Assembly (NCBI GenBank): GCA_036365145.1
Contig: JAEOAD010000026.1
Location: 744,001-808,000, forward strand
Length of the DNA: 64,000 nt
Origin: Orientallactaga sibirica
Taxonomy: Eukaryota > Chordata > Mammalia > Rodentia > Dipodidae
Direction: 5' to 3'
The notes under the pieces are model-generated. The model was not told the DNA's origin. It did not search any database and was given only the letters and a program-made list of their open reading frames with translations. Position 1 is the first letter of the stretch, and every line of letters starts with the position of its first letter. This document shows positions 39,701 through 46,743 of the stretch, piece by piece. The translations under genes were made by a program, and so were the position numbers.

Positions 39701-40336
39701 CGGCCCAAAGCAAAAGGCCACTTATTTGGGCAACCCTCCGGAGATGCCATAACCTGTCGTGGCTCAGTGTCTATGCCGCGCAAGTGAGACAGGACCGCGC
39801 CACGCTCTGCCTGGGGTGCTGGCACTTGTGCGCTGGGAACAATGAAGCAGGAGCCGCAGCTTTAACTCGGCCATAGCCCTGGCCTGGACCAATGGGCCCT
39901 GCTCTTCTCATTGGCTCCTAGAAAGCAGGATCCTTTCTGGGAACAGAAAGCGTCCCGCTAAACCATCCTGACTCCTCAAAGGGCTCCATGCCACGTGATG
40001 TTTCAATCGACAGATAGGAATGCTAAAGTGAGGGGTGTTTTGGAATCTGGTGCGTAGAGCAAAAAGAGTAGGAAAAATGGATTCTAGGGCTGGAGAGATG
40101 GCTTAGAGGTTAAGCGCTTGCCTGTGAAGCCTAAGAACCCCGGTTTGAAGCTCGACTCTCCAGGACCCACGTAAGCCAGATGCACAAGGGAGTGCATGCA
40201 TCTGGAGTTCGTTTGCAGTGGCAGGAGGCCCTGGAATGCCCCCCCCACCTGCCTGTTTCTATATCTCTCTCTCTCTCAAATAAATAAATAATTTTTTAAA
40301 AAAACTTTTTATTTTTTATTTGGAGAGAGACAGAGA

Positions 40337-40379
<43 letters not shown>

Positions 40380-41991
40380 AGGGAGAGGGAGAGGGAGAGG
40401 GAGAGGAGAGGGAGAGGGAGGAAGACAGAGATGTGCGCGCCAGCAGTGTCTCAGCTGCTGGGAACGAAATCCAGATGTGTGCCCCCCCCCTTGTGGTCAA
40501 GTGCGGCATTGCGCCCTTGCGTCACTTTGCATCTGGCTAAACGTGGGACCTGGAGATTGGAACCGCTGGAGATTGGAACCAGTGTTCTTAGGCTTAGGAG
40601 GCAGGCGCCTTAACCACTAAGCCATCTCTCCAGCCCAAATAAATAAATAATTTTTAAAAAATGGATTCTAGTGGAGAGAAACAAGCACCTGCACTGCAGG
40701 TGACCTGGAGACCTCCATGAGATACCACAGGTCATTGGAGGTCCTCCATGCGTGATTGCAATCCCAGGAGGCAGAGGTAGGAGGATCACTGTGACTTTGA
40801 GGCCACCCTGAGACTACATACTGAGTTCCAGGTCAGCCTGGACTAGAGTGAGACCTTACCTCGAAAAAAATTAATTCGTTAATAATAATAATTTTTAAAA
40901 ACCTGCACAGTTCCTAGCAGTGATAGAATGGTAAGTGTCATGAAGCACTAGGAGTCAGAACGCTGACCTCTCTCTCCCCGTAGGCTACAGAGAGCATTAA
41001 AATGCTGGTGACGTTGTGTCAGTCGGACACTGAAGAAATCAGAAATGTGGCTTCAGAAACCCTGTTGTCTCTTGGTGAGTTGTTTTTATTTCTTAATTCT
41101 TTGTTCTTTTAATTCTTTATCTATTTGTGTGTGTGTGTACACGCGCATGCTTGCACACTGGGGCCTCTTGATGCTACAAACAAACACCAGATGCTTGTGT
41201 CACTTTTTGCGTCAGGATTATGTGCATGGGTGGTTTAGGATTGAACTCAGGGCCAGCAGATTTTGCAAACAAGAACTATCTTCCCAGCCTGGAGTTGTTT
41301 GGGGTTTTGTTGTTGTTTGTTTGTTTGTTTGTTTGTTTGTTTGTTTTGAGGTAGGAGCTCACTCTAGCCCAGGCTGACCTGGAATTAACTATGTAGTCTC
41401 AGGGTGGCCTCGAACTCACAGCAATCCTCCTACCTCTGCCTCCTGAGTGCTGGGATTAAAGACATGCGCCACCACGCCCAGCTTTTGTTTGTTTCTTTTA
41501 CATGTTGGTTTACTCCTGAACTCTCACAGGGAACCATAAGCAAGATTCCTGTACCCTGCCTGGTCAGTTCCTCCCCAAGTGCTGTCAACTCACACACCCA
41601 GACCAGGAGACTTCTGTGTCCCTGTCTCGCCCCAGCCCCCTCTCTCTGGATGCTGAGGATCAGGATTAAGCTCCCTGGTTATTTTCAGGGGTTCATCAGC
41701 CTGAACCCTATTAAGAATCAATGACATTGAGCTGCAGAGACGGCTTAGTGGTTAAGGCGCCTGCCTGCTAAGCCTAAGAACGCTGGTTCCAATCTCCAGG
41801 TCCCACATTTAGCCAGACACAAAGTGATGCAAGGGCGCAATGCCGCACTTGCCCACAAGGGGGCGCACGCATCTGGAGTTTGTTCACAGCGGCTGAGAGG
41901 CTGCTGGCACGCCCATTCTCTGTCTGTCTCCTTCTCCCCCCCATCTCTCTCTGTGTATCTCTCCAAAAAATTAAGTAAATAAATAAATACA

Positions 41992-42042
<51 letters not shown>

Positions 42043-42438
42043 AAATTTTAAATGGACAATTGGGGGCTGAAGAAATTGCATAGTGGGTAAGGTAATTGCC
42101 TGCAAAGCCTAATGACCTGGATTCAATTCCCCAGTATCCACATAAAACAAGAAGCACAAAGTGGTACATTCATCTGGAGTTCATTTGCAGTGGCTGGAGG
42201 CTCTGACATGCCCATTCATTCTCTCTCTCTCTCTTTCTCTCTGTATCTGTCTTTCTGCTTGAAAATAAATAAATAAATAAATTTTAGGGATGGGGAGATG
42301 GTTTAGCAGTTAAGGTGTTTGCCTGCAAAGCCTAACAACTCAGGTTTGAGTCCCCAGTATCTACATAAAGCCAGATGCACAAAGAGGTACATTCATCTGG
42401 AGTTTATTTGTAGCAGCTGGAGGCCCTGGTGCACCCAT

Positions 42439-42471
<33 letters not shown>

Positions 42472-44266
42472 AAATAAACAAAATATTTTTTTTTAAATGG
42501 ACAATTGTTACCAGGCATTGTGACCCATGCCTACAATCCCAGCACTTTGGAGGCTGAGGCAGGAGGCTTGCTACAGTTTGAGGCCAGCCTGGGCTGCATA
42601 GTCAGACCCTGGCTTTAAAAAAAAGAAGCTGGATCCAGGCGTGGTGGCGCACGCCTTTAATCCGAGCACTCGGGAGGCAGAGGTAGGAGGATCGCCGAGA
42701 GTTCAAGGCCACCCTGAGACTACATAGTTAATTCCAGGTCAGCCTGGACTAGAGTGAAACCCTACCTTGAAAAACCAAAAAAAAAAAAAGAAGAAGAAGA
42801 AGAAGAAGCTGGCCAGGCGTGGTGGCGCACGCCTTTAATCCCAGCACTCGGGAGGCAGAGGTAGGAGGAATGCCGTGAGTTCAAGGCCACCCTGAGACTA
42901 CATAGTTAATTCCAGGTCAGCCTGGGCCAGAGTGAGACCCTACCTCAAAAAACCAAAAAGAAAAGAAAAGAAAAGAAAAGAAAAGAAAAGAAAAGAAAAG
43001 AAAAGAAAAGAAAAGAAAAAGAAAAGAAAAAAGCAATTGGTCAGTAGTAGTTATAGATAATTATACTATAACAGCATACTCTTTTTTAATATATTTTATT
43101 TATTTGAGAGGGAAAAAGAGGCAAGGAGAGAGAGAGAGAATGGGCAAGTCAGGGTCTCTAGCCACTGCAAACGAACTCCAGATGCATGCGTCGCCTTCTG
43201 CGTCTGGTTTACATGGGTCCTCGAGTGTCAAACCAGGATCCTTTGGCTTTGCAGGCAGATGCCTTAAACGCTAAGCCATCTCTCCAGCCCCTATAACAGC
43301 ATACTCTTAAACCTGAGAGGATCCTCTAAAAGTCTCCAGCAATGTAACCAGGAAAAAGCCACCCTGGTTTCACAGTATGCCTTTGTCATGGGAAGGAAAT
43401 TTGTGGCTCTTGTAATCACCGTGAAAAATCCCATTCTCTTTAAGCCTTTCTGGCAAGACTCAAGCTGCTATTGAATATACTGTGTACTACATAGAAAGTT
43501 TAGCCAGCGTGTTTGCTTAAAGGACAAAACAGCCATTCTTCACAGCTGTTTTAGGTATAGAAGCTATTTCTATTCTCTAAACTGTACCCAGGGTGTTGTT
43601 ACCTTAAAAACTCCTTGATCGGGCTGGAGGGATGGCTTAGCGGTTAAGGCGCCTGCCTGCTAAGCCTAAGAACGCTAGTTCCAATGTCCAGCGGTTCCAA
43701 TCTCCAGGTCCCACGTTTAGCCAGATGCAAAGTGGCGCAAGGGCGCAATGCCACACTTGCCCACAAGGGGGGCGCACGCATCTGGATTTCGTTCACAGCA
43801 GCTGAGAGACTGCTGGCGTGCCCATCTCTGTCTTCCTCTCCCTCTCTGTCTGTCTCTCTCTGTCTCTCTCTCCAAAAATAAATAAAAAATAATAATAATA
43901 AAATTTTTTTAAAGCTACTTGATCCCTTAGTGCTCTGAAATAACAGTGAAGGGTTTTTTTTGGGGGGGGTTGTTTTTTGGTTTTTTTTTTTTGTGGTAGG
44001 GTTTCACTCTAGTCCAGGCTGACCTGGAATTCACTATGTAGTCTCAGGCTGGCCTCAAACTCACACCGATCCTCCTTACCTCGGCCTCCTGTGCTGGGAT
44101 TAAAAGCATGCCTGGTGAAAAGGCTAAGTTCAAAGTGGTACTCACATGTGATATTCTGTATCCAGGCGAAGATGGGCGGCTGGCATACGAACAGTTGGAC
44201 AACTTTCCTCGGGACTGTGTTCAAGTTAGAGATCGTCATGGAACTGAAGTGGCCACGGCCTTTTAA
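5327..44266 (+). CDS. RIPOR2: RIPOR2 (FAM65B), 3' part of the gene, 14 coding exons
   Basis: The coding segments are 5327-5452, 6196-6344, 8457-8586, 9072-9197, 17327-17983, 23409-23593, 26678-26846, 28835-28970, 30598-30759, 31995-32153, 35086-35288, 37714-37797, 40984-41074 and 44166-44266. They total 2478 nt, which is 825 codons plus TAA. Every join keeps the frame and every intron is GT-AG. The protein matches RIPOR2 as I know it ([88 protein letters not shown] and the C-terminal EVATAF). The full protein is about 1,070 aa, so roughly 240 N-terminal residues, including the Rho-binding region, lie upstream of the window. Known role: it binds RhoA and 14-3-3, restrains Rho signalling in T-cell and neutrophil polarity and in myoblast fusion, and organises hair-cell stereocilia (human deafness gene). 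The paralogues RIPOR1 and RIPOR3 are less likely, because the next gene is ARMH2, as beside human RIPOR2. Confidence 0.95.
6196..6344 (+). CDS. RIPOR2: RIPOR2 coding exon B
   Basis: Acceptor ctaccag, donor gtaagt, 149 nt. It encodes [20 protein letters not shown] through [15 protein letters not shown] and ends with the first two bases of a Tyr codon that the next exon completes. The segment is almost invariant in the RIPOR family and supports the assignment strongly. Confidence 0.95.
7474..7740 (+). mobile_element. B2 SINE, CTCF-motif subfamily
   Basis: B2 with the diagnostic gcgcctgcctcctaagcc head and the core CCACAAGGGGGCGC at 7615-7628, preceded by TTGA. It ends in (TC)n and an AAAT tail. 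Confidence 0.85.
8457..8586 (+). CDS. RIPOR2: RIPOR2 coding exon C
   Basis: Acceptor ttttgcag, donor gtaagt, 130 nt. The first base completes Tyr, then [20 protein letters not shown] and [16 protein letters not shown] follow. It is Ser/Thr/Pro-rich with RRxSxYS, a likely basophilic-kinase and 14-3-3-type context (inference). It ends in phase 0, so the next exon can be skipped or swapped without a frameshift. Confidence 0.95.
8748..8850 (+). mobile_element. ID/B4-type SINE
   Basis: A tRNA-like head (gactgtagctcagttggtag, then gggttcgaatcccagcacc) of the ID family. A short B1-like continuation (gtgtggtggcatccag) suggests a truncated B4. The A and B boxes of the Pol III promoter are well kept. 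Confidence 0.8.
9072..9197 (+). CDS. RIPOR2: RIPOR2 coding exon D (cassette-like, 42 codons)
   Basis: A long pyrimidine tract and ctctgaag precede the exon; the donor is gtgagt. The 126 nt, phase 0 at both ends, encode [20 protein letters not shown] through [15 protein letters not shown]. The core matches the RIPOR2 [10 protein letters not shown] region, but the start (RCW) is shorter than the form I recall from human, so the 5' edge is less certain. An alternative acceptor two bases downstream would break the frame. RRLSVL-like and NRSVGDLP contexts resemble phospho-serine sites. Confidence 0.8.
9198..9972 (+). other. RIPOR2 intron D-E, part before the duplication
   Basis: 9198-9480 and 9780-9972 are unique. 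A + B1 lies at 9482-9557 and a + B2 at 9583-9770. Confidence 0.75.
9973..12684. repeat. 2.7-kb tandem duplication, copy 1
   Basis: It starts at gagaaaggtacacacg and ends at atgctagattcatggct. The next base begins copy 2 with the same start sequence. Contents: B2 + (10144-10300), B1 + (10305-10466), truncated B2 + (10467-10625), B2 + (11104-11260), B2 - interrupted by B1 - (11530-11830), L1 3' end - (11847-12267) and B1 + (12316-12474). It lies in the RIPOR2 intron between exons D and E and contains no exon. Confidence 0.9.
11847..12267 (-). mobile_element. LINE-1 3' end, 5'-truncated, with target-site duplication (copy 1)
   Basis: Read on the minus strand it gives the L1 3' end (gatgaccactgggatgaccc, a purine-rich stretch, gaagttgtcaataaa, poly-A). 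It is flanked by a perfect 18-bp direct repeat starting ctgactgtgaac at 11829-11846 and 12268-12285, the mark of target-primed reverse transcription. No coding part of L1 remains. The same element recurs in duplication copy 2 at about 14561-14981. Confidence 0.8.
12685..15398. repeat. 2.7-kb tandem duplication, copy 2
   Basis: A head-to-tail second copy of 2714 bp against 2712 bp in copy 1. The differences are mostly homopolymer lengths (e.g. the G run at 14101 and the A run at 13150), single-base indels and a few substitutions (e.g. ctcggtctc in copy 1, ctgggtctc in copy 2). All internal SINEs and the L1 fragment recur in the same order. Confidence 0.9.
15399..17326 (+). other. RIPOR2 intron D-E, part after the duplication
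   Basis: B1 + at 15434-15590, 15693-15845 and 16057-16190. B2 + at 15866-16053. An ID-like remnant, minus, at 16372-16430. 16200-16370 and 16440-17160 are unique, with a purine-rich stretch at 16800-17010. Confidence 0.75.
17167..17202. repeat. (CA)n microsatellite
   Basis: About 18 CA units, 125 bp before the RIPOR2 exon E acceptor. Other (CA)n runs lie at 28350-28382 and 39103-39145. Confidence 0.92.
17327..17983 (+). CDS. RIPOR2: RIPOR2 large central exon E (219 codons)
   Basis: Acceptor ctacacag, donor gtaagt, 657 nt, phase 0 at both ends. It opens with [21 protein letters not shown] low-complexity Ser/Thr-rich linker follows ([10 protein letters not shown] and similar), probably disordered, and then the conserved block [28 protein letters not shown] and [20 protein letters not shown], ending [13 protein letters not shown]. 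The exon is much more GC-rich than the surrounding introns. The linker is the most diverged part relative to human. Antisense and +1-frame open stretches over it are shadows. Confidence 0.95.
18000..19440. repeat. Two diverged direct repeats around an unidentified 600-bp stretch
   Basis: The segment from about 18001 (just after the exon E donor) to 18235 resembles 18812-19412 when the B2 at 18946-19208 is removed. Shared blocks are GGCTGGCTAGG against GGCTGGCCAGG, GGTCAAGGGTATA (18158) against GGTCAAGGTTATA (19253), and GAACATTCC in both. The inserted B2 is flanked by aaaaagcatgaccttg on both sides. An old LTR pair or another dispersed repeat would fit. Confidence 0.4.
18946..19208 (+). mobile_element. 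B2 SINE, CTCF-motif subfamily
   Basis: The core reads CCACAAGAGGGCGC at 19085-19098 (one change). Target duplication aaaaagcatgaccttg at 18930 and 19209. Confidence 0.85.
19441..23408 (+). other. RIPOR2 intron E-G: remaining repeat content
   Basis: B1: 19552-19693 -, 20008-20157 - (target duplication gagtgacattttt), 20500-20640 +, 22315-22450 -, 22626-22782 +. B2: 19760-19981 -, 20728-20960 +, 23068-23262 +. A minus L1 tail remnant lies at 22455-22615. 20160-20490, 21000-22110 (holding the putative alternative exon) and 22790-23060 are unique. Confidence 0.75.
21398..21469 (+). CDS. RIPOR2: Putative alternative terminal exon of a short RIPOR2 isoform
   Basis: A strong acceptor (pyrimidine tract, then ttcctag) is followed by 23 codons and TGA in the phase left by exon E. 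The encoded tail is [20 protein letters not shown] then ERD. The following ~650 bp contain no SINE, which is rare in this window and fits a 3' UTR, but I found no clear AATAAA at a good distance. RIPOR2 is known to have short isoforms that end in the middle of the protein. Using this exon would remove the C-terminal helical domain. The sequence supports it, but its use as an exon is inference. Confidence 0.6.
   Translation, partial: DTKHLEDQKLNDAASRTEIPERD
23409..23593 (+). CDS. RIPOR2: RIPOR2 coding exon G (acidic segment)
   Basis: Acceptor cctttcag, donor gtaagt, 185 nt. It encodes [20 protein letters not shown] then [20 protein letters not shown] and [10 protein letters not shown], with the last Ser codon split (AG|T). 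A basic SRSRSSSF stretch, typical of phospho/14-3-3 sites, is followed by a run of acidic residues. Confidence 0.94.
26678..26846 (+). CDS. RIPOR2: RIPOR2 coding exon H
   Basis: Acceptor tttcgcag, donor gtaggg, 169 nt. After completing Ser it reads [40 protein letters not shown] and [16 protein letters not shown]. The last part starts the C-terminal helical domain. It ends in phase 0. Confidence 0.95.
27363..27570 (+). mobile_element. B4-type SINE (ID head plus B1-like body)
   Basis: The ID-like head gatgtggctcagctggtag and gggttcaatccccagcact runs directly into a diverged B1 body (cccagcacttggggaggctg) and an A-rich tail. Confidence 0.75.
27650..27887 (-). mobile_element. B2 SINE, CTCF-motif subfamily, minus
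   Basis: The core on the minus strand is CCACAAGGGGGCA (27751-27763). A minus B1 follows at once (27925-28038). Confidence 0.85.
28835..28970 (+). CDS. RIPOR2: RIPOR2 coding exon I
   Basis: Acceptor ttgtcag, donor gtgagc, 136 nt. It encodes [20 protein letters not shown] and [20 protein letters not shown], amphipathic helices of the C-terminal armadillo-like region. It ends one base into an Ala codon. Confidence 0.95.
28971..31994 (+). other. RIPOR2 introns I-J and J-K: repeat content
   Basis: B1: 29276-29345 + (fragment), 29357-29465 + (fragment), 29530-29667 -, 29890-30040 +, 30352-30500 +, 30900-31035 +, 31317-31480 +, 31589-31625 (fragment), 31746-31897 +. B2: 29098-29250 +, 29675-29868 -, 30139-30345 +, 31068-31300 +. 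The only unique stretches are short (30050-30130, 30760-30900, 31630-31745). Confidence 0.72.
30598..30759 (+). CDS. RIPOR2: RIPOR2 coding exon J
   Basis: Acceptor cttccag, donor gtaagg, 162 nt. It encodes [20 protein letters not shown], the segment [20 protein letters not shown] and [11 protein letters not shown]. Both boundary codons are split (G|CC Ala on entry, G|TG Val on exit). Confidence 0.95.
31995..32153 (+). CDS. RIPOR2: RIPOR2 coding exon K
   Basis: Acceptor catgcag, donor gtagga, 159 nt. It encodes [40 protein letters not shown] and [12 protein letters not shown], continuing the helical domain. A short TGGA repeat (about 31921-31957) lies just upstream of the acceptor. Confidence 0.95.
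32776..33090. repeat. 315-bp pure purine tract (GAAA/GGAA/AAAAG)n
   Basis: Uninterrupted A/G on the plus strand, growing from the A-tail of the B1 at 32634-32775. Blocks of (GAAA)n, (GGAA)n and (AAAAG)n follow each other. The long open frames over it encode only Lys/Glu/Arg or Phe/Ser/Leu runs and are not genes. Confidence 0.95.
33742..34040. repeat. Compound microsatellite (TC)n-(TA)n-(GATATA)n
   Basis: Inside the tail of the + B2 that starts at 33588. The (TC)n passes into (TA)n, then about 17 GATATA units, then a higher-order repeat in which attctgtctatatatatcta-like blocks recur. Confidence 0.92.
34104..34412 (+). mobile_element. LINE-1 3' end fragment
   Basis: It matches the family from caaggctcagggtccattg through gatgatgacatcaaactg to the A-rich end (atatcaataaaaat). 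It is somewhat diverged. The stretch 34081-34104 before it is the A-tail of the preceding B2. Confidence 0.75.
34599..35025. repeat. Double SINE insertion at one target (three copies of the target sequence)
   Basis: gagttgttaca occurs at 34599-34609, 34758-34768 and 35015-35025. It frames a minus B1 (34612-34757) and then a minus B2 (34780-35014). Confidence 0.85.
34780..35014 (-). mobile_element. B2 SINE, CTCF-motif subfamily, minus
   Basis: Core CCACAAGGGGGCGC on the minus strand (34878-34891). It ends 71 bp before RIPOR2 exon L. It is the second of two SINEs inserted at one target; see the duplications at 34599, 34758 and 35015. Confidence 0.87.
35086..35288 (+). CDS. RIPOR2: RIPOR2 coding exon L
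   Basis: Acceptor tcttccag, donor gtaggg, 203 nt. It encodes [40 protein letters not shown] and [20 protein letters not shown] then EK. The repeated helical spacing is that of HEAT/ARM repeats. It ends in phase 0. Two SINEs sit about 60-480 bp upstream. Confidence 0.96.
35289..37713 (+). other. RIPOR2 intron L-M: repeat content
   Basis: B1: 35425-35570 +, 36025-36170 -, 36225-36366 -, 36700-36843 -, 36925-37062 -, 37290-37432 -. B2: 35600-35807 -, 35808-36005 -, 36367-36575 -, 37450-37649 -. 36580-36690 and 37065-37258 are unique. Minus-oriented SINEs dominate here. Confidence 0.73.
37714..37797 (+). CDS. RIPOR2: RIPOR2 coding exon M
   Basis: Acceptor ccctcag, donor gtaaat (the weakest donor in the set), 84 nt, phase 0 at both ends. 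It encodes [20 protein letters not shown] then CLALRSLE, one ARM-like helical hairpin. Confidence 0.94.
38262..38700 (+). mobile_element. B4-type SINE split by a B2
   Basis: ID head at 38266-38335 (tatagctcagttggcagagt), interrupted by the B2 at 38352-38616. The B1-like body resumes at 38627 (ggtggcatgtgtccgtaatc). Confidence 0.75.
38352..38616 (+). mobile_element. B2 SINE, CTCF-motif subfamily, inside a B4
   Basis: Core CCACAAGGGGGCGC at 38476-38489. Flanked by aaaaacagatatgg at 38338 and 38617; it splits an older ID-B1 (B4-type) element. Confidence 0.85.
38697..38885. repeat. 34-bp minisatellite
   Basis: About five head-to-tail units of 34 bp (gaggtgtgagtgag starts at 38755, 38789, 38823 and, with one change, 38857). 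The units are nearly identical in the middle and more diverged at the edges. It lies between the end of the split B4 and a B2 remnant (38885-38917) in the intron before RIPOR2 exon N. Confidence 0.85.
40300..40637 (-). mobile_element. B2 SINE, CTCF-motif subfamily, minus, with expanded purine tail
   Basis: The core has an extended C run (40481-40496, minus strand). The tail has grown into (GA)n and (GGGAGA)n at about 40321-40425. The head carries an internal 18-bp duplication (gctggagattggaacc). Confidence 0.83.
40984..41074 (+). CDS. RIPOR2: RIPOR2 coding exon N
   Basis: Acceptor cccgtag, donor gtgagt, 91 nt. It encodes [20 protein letters not shown] then [10 protein letters not shown] and a split Gly codon. 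This is the last full ARM-like repeat of the protein. Confidence 0.95.
41728..42048 (+). mobile_element. B2 SINE, CTCF-motif subfamily, long AAAT tail
   Basis: Core CCACAAGGGGGCGC at 41853-41866. The tail is about 70 bp of (AAAT)n (41974-42043). Confidence 0.85.
42957..43032. repeat. (AAAAG)n microsatellite in a B1 tail
   Basis: About 14 units grown from the A-tail of the + B1 at 42813-42956. Confidence 0.9.
43622..43905 (+). mobile_element. B2 SINE, CTCF-motif subfamily
   Basis: The core has one extra G (43761-43775). The head has a duplicated ccaatctccag stretch. It lies 260 bp upstream of RIPOR2 exon O. Confidence 0.83.
44166..44266 (+). CDS. RIPOR2: RIPOR2 last coding exon (O) with stop
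   Basis: Acceptor gtatccag. The 101 nt of coding sequence complete Gly, then [20 protein letters not shown] and [12 protein letters not shown], and end with TAA at 44264-44266. The C-terminal EVATAF is the family ending I know for RIPOR2. The exon continues directly into the 3' UTR. Confidence 0.96.
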
Positions 44267-44922
44267 TTGCAAGTTAACACTGCCCGGACACTCTCCTACG
44301 CGCTGTCCTTGATCATCAACAAGAGGGTGCCGAGACGTAGCCAGACCGAGTTCTGCTGAGGGCATCTGGAAAGACAACACACCACAGAAAGAATTCAGAG
44401 TCCACTGCACAGTGTCCGTGAGCTTTCTCTTTGGCCAGTAACACAGGGCTATGTATACTCAGTAGGTTTCATCTTGTGATTGTGTCGGACAGTACTTAAA
44501 AGACCATCTTAATATGTTTGGAATTTGAAAAGAGCCATCTTTGTACTTTTGGGGAAGTTCTACAAACTTGAAATGTTCATGTGTTATCTAGAAAAATATC
44601 ATCTGCCTTGCAGTTTTCCTGTGGTGTTCTCAGGGTTAGTGGCCCTTTAGCTACCTAATTTTACTTTAAATACAAAACACAGGGCCGGAGAGATTGCTCA
44701 GTGGTTAAAGGTGCTTGCTTGCAAAGCCTGATGGCCCAGGTTCAATTCCCCAGCACCCACATAAAGCCAGACGCACAAAGTGGAGCGTGCACCTGGAGTT
44801 TGTTTGCAGAGGCAGGAGGCAATGGCGTGCCCATAGTCGCTCATCTATCTGTCTATCTTTCACTGTTTCTCAAATAAATAAACAAAATATTAAATACAAA
44901 ACACAACAAAAAAAATTCTTCA

Positions 44923-44928
44923 AATAAA
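44923..44928 (+). terminator. Possible proximal RIPOR2 poly(A) signal
   Basis: AATAAA lies about 660 nt after the stop, just outside the tail of an inserted B2, and is followed by a GT-rich stretch (gtttgtctg). The hexamer belongs to the host UTR and not to the SINE, because the SINE's target duplication ends at 44905. Its use is unproven. Confidence 0.35.
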
Positions 44929-45787
44929 AGTTTGTCTGCAGAACTTGGCAAAATGGACATTGTAAGAGACTAAATTCTGTAATTTGCTTTGTTAAAATAC
45001 TATTTCTTAGTTTCCATCCTAAAAATTCCCAAGTCATCTTTCCATTATGATAGAAAGCTAGGTAGAGGGCTGGAGAGATAGCTCAAAGGTTAAAGGTGCT
45101 TGTTTGCAAAGCCTGCCGGTCTGGGTTCGATAAGCCAGATGCACAAGGTGCTACGTGTGTCTGGAGTTTGTTTACAGTAGCAGGAGGCCCTGACATACCC
45201 ATTCTCTGTCTCTCTCTCTCTTCTTGCAAATAAATAAATAAAATATTTTTTAAAAAGAAACATTAGAATGACCCTGTGAAAATCACCCTCATAGTCTTAA
45301 AAACAAGCAAAAGCCCAAAGGTCAAGGTTGCTTGCTTGAACAGGAGCCGCGTTTATCAGACTCTCGCTTTTTGTCATGGCCGTTTTTGTTTCTATGCAGA
45401 CCAGACTGGTCTTGTATCTGCAGTCATCCTTGTACCTTTACCACCACTCCTGGCTCCATGCAGCTCTTTCGTTGCTACAACAAATAAAGCCCAAAAGCCA
45501 TGAGTTCAGAAAACTACGATGGTCTTTGAGATGGACCCCTTGGACACTGGAAGAACTGTAATGAGGTAGCGATAGAGGGATATTGAAAGTGGCCCCCATG
45601 TCTATAAAAATAGGTATGAGGGCCGGGCGTGGTGGCACATGCCTTTAATCCCAGCACTCGGGAGGCAGAGGTAGGAGGATCGCTGTGAGTTCAAGGCCAC
45701 CCTGAGACTACATAGTTAATTCCAGTCAGCCTGGGCCAGAGTGAGACCCTACCTCGAAAAAAAAAAAAGAAAAAAAAAATAGGTATG

Positions 45788-46035
45788 AGGGCTGGAGAGA
45801 TGGCTTAGCCGTTAAGGCGCCTGTCTCCTAAACCTAAGAACGCCGGTTCCAATCTCCAGGTCCCACGTTTAGCCAGATGCAAAGTGACGCAAGGGCGCAA
45901 TGCCACACTTGCCCACAGGGGGCACATGCACCTGGATTTCATTCACAGCAGCTGAGAGACTGCTGGCGCGCCCATCTCTGTCTGTCTCCCTCTCCCTCTC
46001 TGTCTCTCTCTGTGTCTCTCTCCAAAAGTAAAAAA
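45788..46035 (+). mobile_element. B2 SINE, CTCF-motif subfamily, in the RIPOR2 3' UTR
   Basis: The core is shortened and altered to CCACAGGGGGCA (45913-45924), so binding is doubtful. The target-site motif taggtatgaggg / taggtgtgaaac flanks it. Confidence 0.8.
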
Positions 46036-46737
46036 AAAAATAGGTGTGAAACTAGGAAGGAGGATGCCTTGAGGGACACTGCTCCTGAGACATCATTCAC
46101 CACCAAACAGCTAAGCCCGCAGCTCTGGACCAGGGCAGGAAGCATACTCAGTTGTGCCGGGTCATTTGGTAGCGCTCACTAAATAACTTCTTCCTCTTTT
46201 TTAAGACAATACAAGGTGGGATATGCCAAGATACAATAACAATATGTGTGAGTGTAAACTTAAAACTGTATTCTGGTTGTGTTTGTGTGAAATAACCAAT
46301 TAGATGTTATTTTCAATATTTACATCTTAGCAAGACTTAAAAAAAAATAATTCGTTGCATTTCATTTTAAAGTGAAAATTGTCAGCCAGAGTTCTGGCAA
46401 ACTAGTTCTTTCAACTGTGAAGTTACAATGTACATATTTGTATATTTATAAATATTATATATATGTGCATATATATCCCTCACTTTGAAGGCACATTGTA
46501 CAGTACAGCCTATCATCTTTGTTCACTGGTTGAAATGTTTCCTTTTATAGAAAGTCAAATTACAGATATTATAGAGGTTTTTTTTGGTCTGGTTTGTTTG
46601 GGGAGACTAAATTTTTTGAATATTGCATGCATAATGAATTCCATGTGTTTTCAGTTCACTTCTGCATTTTATTTTTGATTGGGGTGTGCTTTTAGTTTTG
46701 TGGCATTTGTATTCATGACTCTAACCATGTGAGTCAA

Positions 46738-46743
46738 AATAAA
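46738..46743 (+). terminator. RIPOR2: RIPOR2 distal poly(A) signal
   Basis: AATAAA sits in non-repetitive AT-rich sequence about 2.47 kb after the stop, with a T-rich downstream element. It is the best candidate for the end of the long mRNA. Confidence 0.7.

Larger units (their letters stand above)
37798..40983 (+). other. RIPOR2 intron M-N: remaining content
   Basis: B1: 38010-38180 + (with a short internal duplication), 38950-39061 - (target duplication agaaagtatctttt), 39166-39300 + (old), 39308-39470 +, 40750-40870 +. B2: 40088-40293 +. 39630-40085 is a GC-richer unique island with CCAAT at 39889-39893 and an inverted CCAAT at 39910-39914. Confidence 0.72.
41075..44165 (+). other. RIPOR2 intron N-O: remaining repeat content
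   Basis: B1: 41347-41483 -, 42510-42620 + (old), 42634-42790 +, 42813-42956 +, 43990-44115 -. B2: 41110-41290 - (diverged), 42064-42280 +, 42287-42490 +, 43085-43290 -. 41490-41725 and 43295-43620 are unique. Confidence 0.73.
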
